Assembly: GCA_017562135.1 (NCBI GenBank) | Contig: QEYB01000841.1 | Coordinates: 620,001-684,000, forward strand | DNA length: 64,000 nt | Origin: Dipylidium caninum | Taxonomy: Eukaryota > Platyhelminthes > Cestoda > Cyclophyllidea > Dipylidiidae | Reading direction: 5' to 3' | Shown: in pieces, positions 61,294 through 64,000 of the stretch | How positions within the stretch are numbered: the stretch's first letter is position 1 | Layout of the letters: every line of letters begins with the position of its first letter | Position numbers and translations under genes: made by a program | The notes under the pieces: model-generated | Databases searched by the model: none | The model's input: only the letters and a program-made list of their open reading frames with translations | Told to the model about the DNA's origin: nothing

Positions 61294-62606
61294 GTCTACC
61301 AGCAAGTTCTGTCCGTTTTTGAAATATTCTCTTTTCTTACCGTTAGTGAATTTTATTAAATAATATAATGACCCTTTTGTTTAATGTCTTCTTGCCAGCC
61401 TGATGGCAATTTGTAAATCCCCTTTATGGGGAAAAAATTTTATATTTCAACGCGCTCAATTGAAGCAGAGTTTATTTGAACTCTCCGCCATTCTTCAATC
61501 TTTTGCCCTTCAAACAACTTTGCGAAGACAAAACAAGTGACAATGGGAGGGTGGGTGTCGAGTCCCCGAGAGATATGTTGGATTCGGCAGAACGTCCCAG
61601 CCGACTCCGGCAATTTTGCAACGACTGCCCAAAACGGTATGGCCTGGCCTCATCAGGAAGCAGCACGATGTCCTTCCATCGTCTTCAGCATCGTCGCTCT
61701 CTTCTCCATGACTGCCTTCCATAATTTATCCACTTCTCCGGAGTGAGCTTCTTCTTAAGTTTTAAAAGCGAATGCCCACCACAACTTTCTCTCATGTCAT
61801 TCCGAGGTGGAAGGGTCAAGTTCTTTCGAGTTCACAATCTGTCTCTTTCCTCATGCGTTTTCTTCCTGGGTAATCCATTTTTCATCTCCTCGTTATCACT
61901 TGTTGCAAGAAGAGCCTCGACTTTGTTCACAACATGACCATTTCCTCACGACTTTTTTCACTAGGTGATCAACTTTCCGTCCCCGGTCGTCGTTCGGTTG
62001 AAGAAGAGCTCCACTTTGCTCCGAGCCAGCAGAGATGTGCACACGACGACTCGACCGTCCAAATTCTGCTGAGTTCACTCACATTGCACCCGTCGTGAAT
62101 GCTTCCACACAATCGCTCTTCCCAATATCCTCCGAAGTGATTTGCCCAGCTGAAATGAGCCTTCTCCGCGATCTCCATTTTGTCCGCAAAGGATTTTGTC
62201 CCCACAGCGTCTCAACAACATCTTCGCCGATCAAAGTCAGTCGCCCGCCACGTGGCTCATCAGGAAAGTGGAAATCACCTCCTTCACATCTTTCCAACCA
62301 TCTTCTGCCTGTCCTCTCAGGAAACGCGCCTTCACCGAAGCAAACACTTTCAACACACTTCTACATGCTTCTCTGACATTCCTTCCTTGTTGAAAGTCGG
62401 CATAAAATGCAGTGACGCAAATGAACTTCCTCAGTAGCCACGGCTGCACTGAGGACTAAGGGAAGTCAACTTTGTTTTAGTTAATCTTACTACGTGAGTA
62501 TGTATAAATTGGGCGATAAAGGTGGAGAACCGACGATGCCCCAAATAAACATGTGCCACGTGTCAAAAATTGTAGTCATAGAAACGGGCAAAACTTTCCG
62601 GTAGAC
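61294..62606 (-). mobile_element. Full-length fossil mariner element, lineage B
   Basis: Both termini are visible: GTCTACCAGCAAGTTCTGTC at 61294-61313 and AAACTTTCCGGTAGAC ending at 62606, 1.31 kb apart, the usual mariner size. Minus-strand transposase remnants follow in correct order. QQGRNVREACRSVLKVF (about 62410-62360) is the N-terminal helix region, GGDFHFPDEPRGGRLTLIGED (about 62285-62225) the linker, and an RIWTVES segment follows. DEKWIT lies at 61886-61869, LPDEARPY (about 61665-61640) stands for HDNARPH, and GWDVLPNPTYLSG (about 61600-61560) and HCHLFCLRKVV end the series. Several frameshifts and stops make it inactive. Flanking TA duplication is no longer clear. It lies upstream of the last visible NCAM-like exon, presumably in its next intron. 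Confidence 0.75.
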
Positions 62607-63865
62607 TTTATATTAATTAGGCGGAGAGAAACAATAGCTTTGGCAGCCCTTAAATCTCCTTTTCTCGTGCAGTCGCCTTGAGCCCAGTCCACGAAGGCGG
62701 GCTCGTTTAGCCTAGACGGAGTCGCTGCAAGTATTCCCACTGGGTTTGGATGAAGGGAGATATTACGGTTCTTGTGTTTTTAGGAGGTAAAATCCCCTCC
62801 CGCTGCTGAACAAAACGTTGACCTGTGTACATAACTCGCATTCTAATTTGACCCTTTACTATGTTTTTATTATCCCATCAATTATCTTTGCAGCAGCGAT
62901 CAGTGGATTTACAGGTGTGATGGGGGTGAATTGTCGCTTTGGTCGCACTGACGGTGGGAACCGTTCAGGGCGGCCAAGTCGCCTTTCCACTCTCCCACCA
63001 GACTCGAAATGATGGCGATGATCGGCGGGCAGAAAAGCAGCTTGAATGGAGAGTGCTGGTCGCTTTTCCACCGTATAAACTGGACGCCATTAGAGGAGGC
63101 GTTGTGTTCCAAGTCCACGATGAACTACTCTCCAGTCTTATTGTTTTTTTTGCAGCTCTGAGCTTTCACTCTCAGGTCAAGGCGAAAATTACTTCAGCCA
63201 GTCGATGAGGCAACTTTCTTGACACTTCACACCCTCCGCCAGCTATAATACACAAAGGTTCTTTTCTTTTCTTACCCCCATGAGAGTCTCATCGGTCAAG
63301 TAGGTAAAAATCCTACCATAGTGGACATTTTTCGAGTGTTTTATATTACGTTCTTTTTGAGAATGAGATGCTTATTCGCTCTAACTGGTAGTTTAAGCCA
63401 TTTCTTCTATCTCTACTCCTCACAGCTTCGCCACTGCTTTCTCCCCTGCGACGGGTCTTCTTTGTAGTCTTCGTCCTCCGGCTCCACTTCCTCCCTCTCC
63501 CCGCCCTCCATTCATCCCCGTCAAGATGAGCGGTCACCGTCCCTTTATCCCAGCGACAGCATTAAATGATTACAACCAACTAGTCGTTATGTGTTATGCT
63601 CAACCTCTGGGGATTCGTGCAAATCCTCTCCTCCTCATTTGGCGGTTTTGCGGAAAAAGCCGGAAGCGTTACGAGGAGGGGTGGTTCCTCGTCTCGAGGC
63701 GGGCATGTACTATTTTATTGCTCGATCCACTCCATCCACCGGAAGTAGTGTCTTCCCTCATCCATGCAGAAGTGATTAAATGTCGGCTCTGAAAAAAGGG
63801 AACGACTTGGCACTCCTCCAGGTTCGTTTTAAAAAAAAGCCTTTTATGTGTCCAACGTTCACACA

Positions 63866-63900
<35 letters not shown>

Positions 63901-64000
63901 TGGGAAAGTGATAGTGAGGGGATGAGGCAGTCGGGACATGACAGTGATGGATCCTGCGTAGAGTTCACATATTCCTGTCAATTAACGACACAGTTTACCC
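62607..64000. other. Right flank, no exon recognised
   Basis: Presumed intron of the NCAM-like gene. Open frames are short and unremarkable. The missing N-terminal Ig exons are not here. Confidence 0.4.
63860..63901 (+). repeat. (CA)n(GA)n compound microsatellite
   Basis: About eleven CA units pass directly into about nine GA units. This is a perfect, and therefore probably length-variable, compound repeat. Confidence 0.92.

Overview
The window is nuclear DNA of an invertebrate metazoan, most likely a flatworm and probably a tapeworm. This rests on inference. Protein-coding genes are split by canonical GT-AG introns. Housekeeping genes carry very short introns (33, 35, 40, 43 and 45 nt) beside long ones, a pattern known from cestodes, while an adhesion-molecule gene has introns up to 9.7 kb. 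Most of the DNA is non-coding and full of decayed transposons. No bacterial, viral, CRISPR or rRNA signal was seen.

Four genes are supported, all between 14.4 and 61.1 kb. On the plus strand are a five-exon BPNT2-type Golgi PAP phosphatase gene (14472-17743) and a three-exon ribosomal protein S4 gene (18909-19811). On the minus strand, convergent with RPS4, is a mitochondrial ribosomal protein S9 gene (22732-20594, at least eight exons, the last adding only 13 nt of coding sequence). Further right on the minus strand lie the last seven exons of a large NCAM/fasciclin-II-like adhesion molecule (61063-24214): four Ig domains, two fibronectin III domains and a C-terminal hydrophobic tail that looks like a GPI-anchor signal. 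Its 5' exons lie beyond the right edge. A possible alternative exon encoding a transmembrane segment sits at 25505-25351.

The remainder (0-14 kb, the NCAM introns and the right flank) is dominated by fossil mariner transposons. What first look like two unrelated dispersed repeat families resolve into two mariner lineages when translated in pieces. Lineage A has termini reading GGAAACTATGAAAC; lineage B has termini reading GTCTACCGGAAAGTTCTGTC. One lineage-B copy (61294-62606) is full length with both termini. Others form tandem arrays of 5'-end modules (9.2-11.0, 37.8-40.4, 46.3-49.2 and 53.9-56.3 kb). Trinucleotide runs in several copies fall on the acidic codons after the GRP motif of the transposase, so some microsatellites here arose from transposase codons.

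The genes do not form an operon or pathway. BPNT2 acts in Golgi sulfation, RPS4 in cytosolic translation, MRPS9 in mitochondrial translation and the NCAM-like protein in cell adhesion. I saw no tRNA genes and no further protein domain in the first 14 kb.
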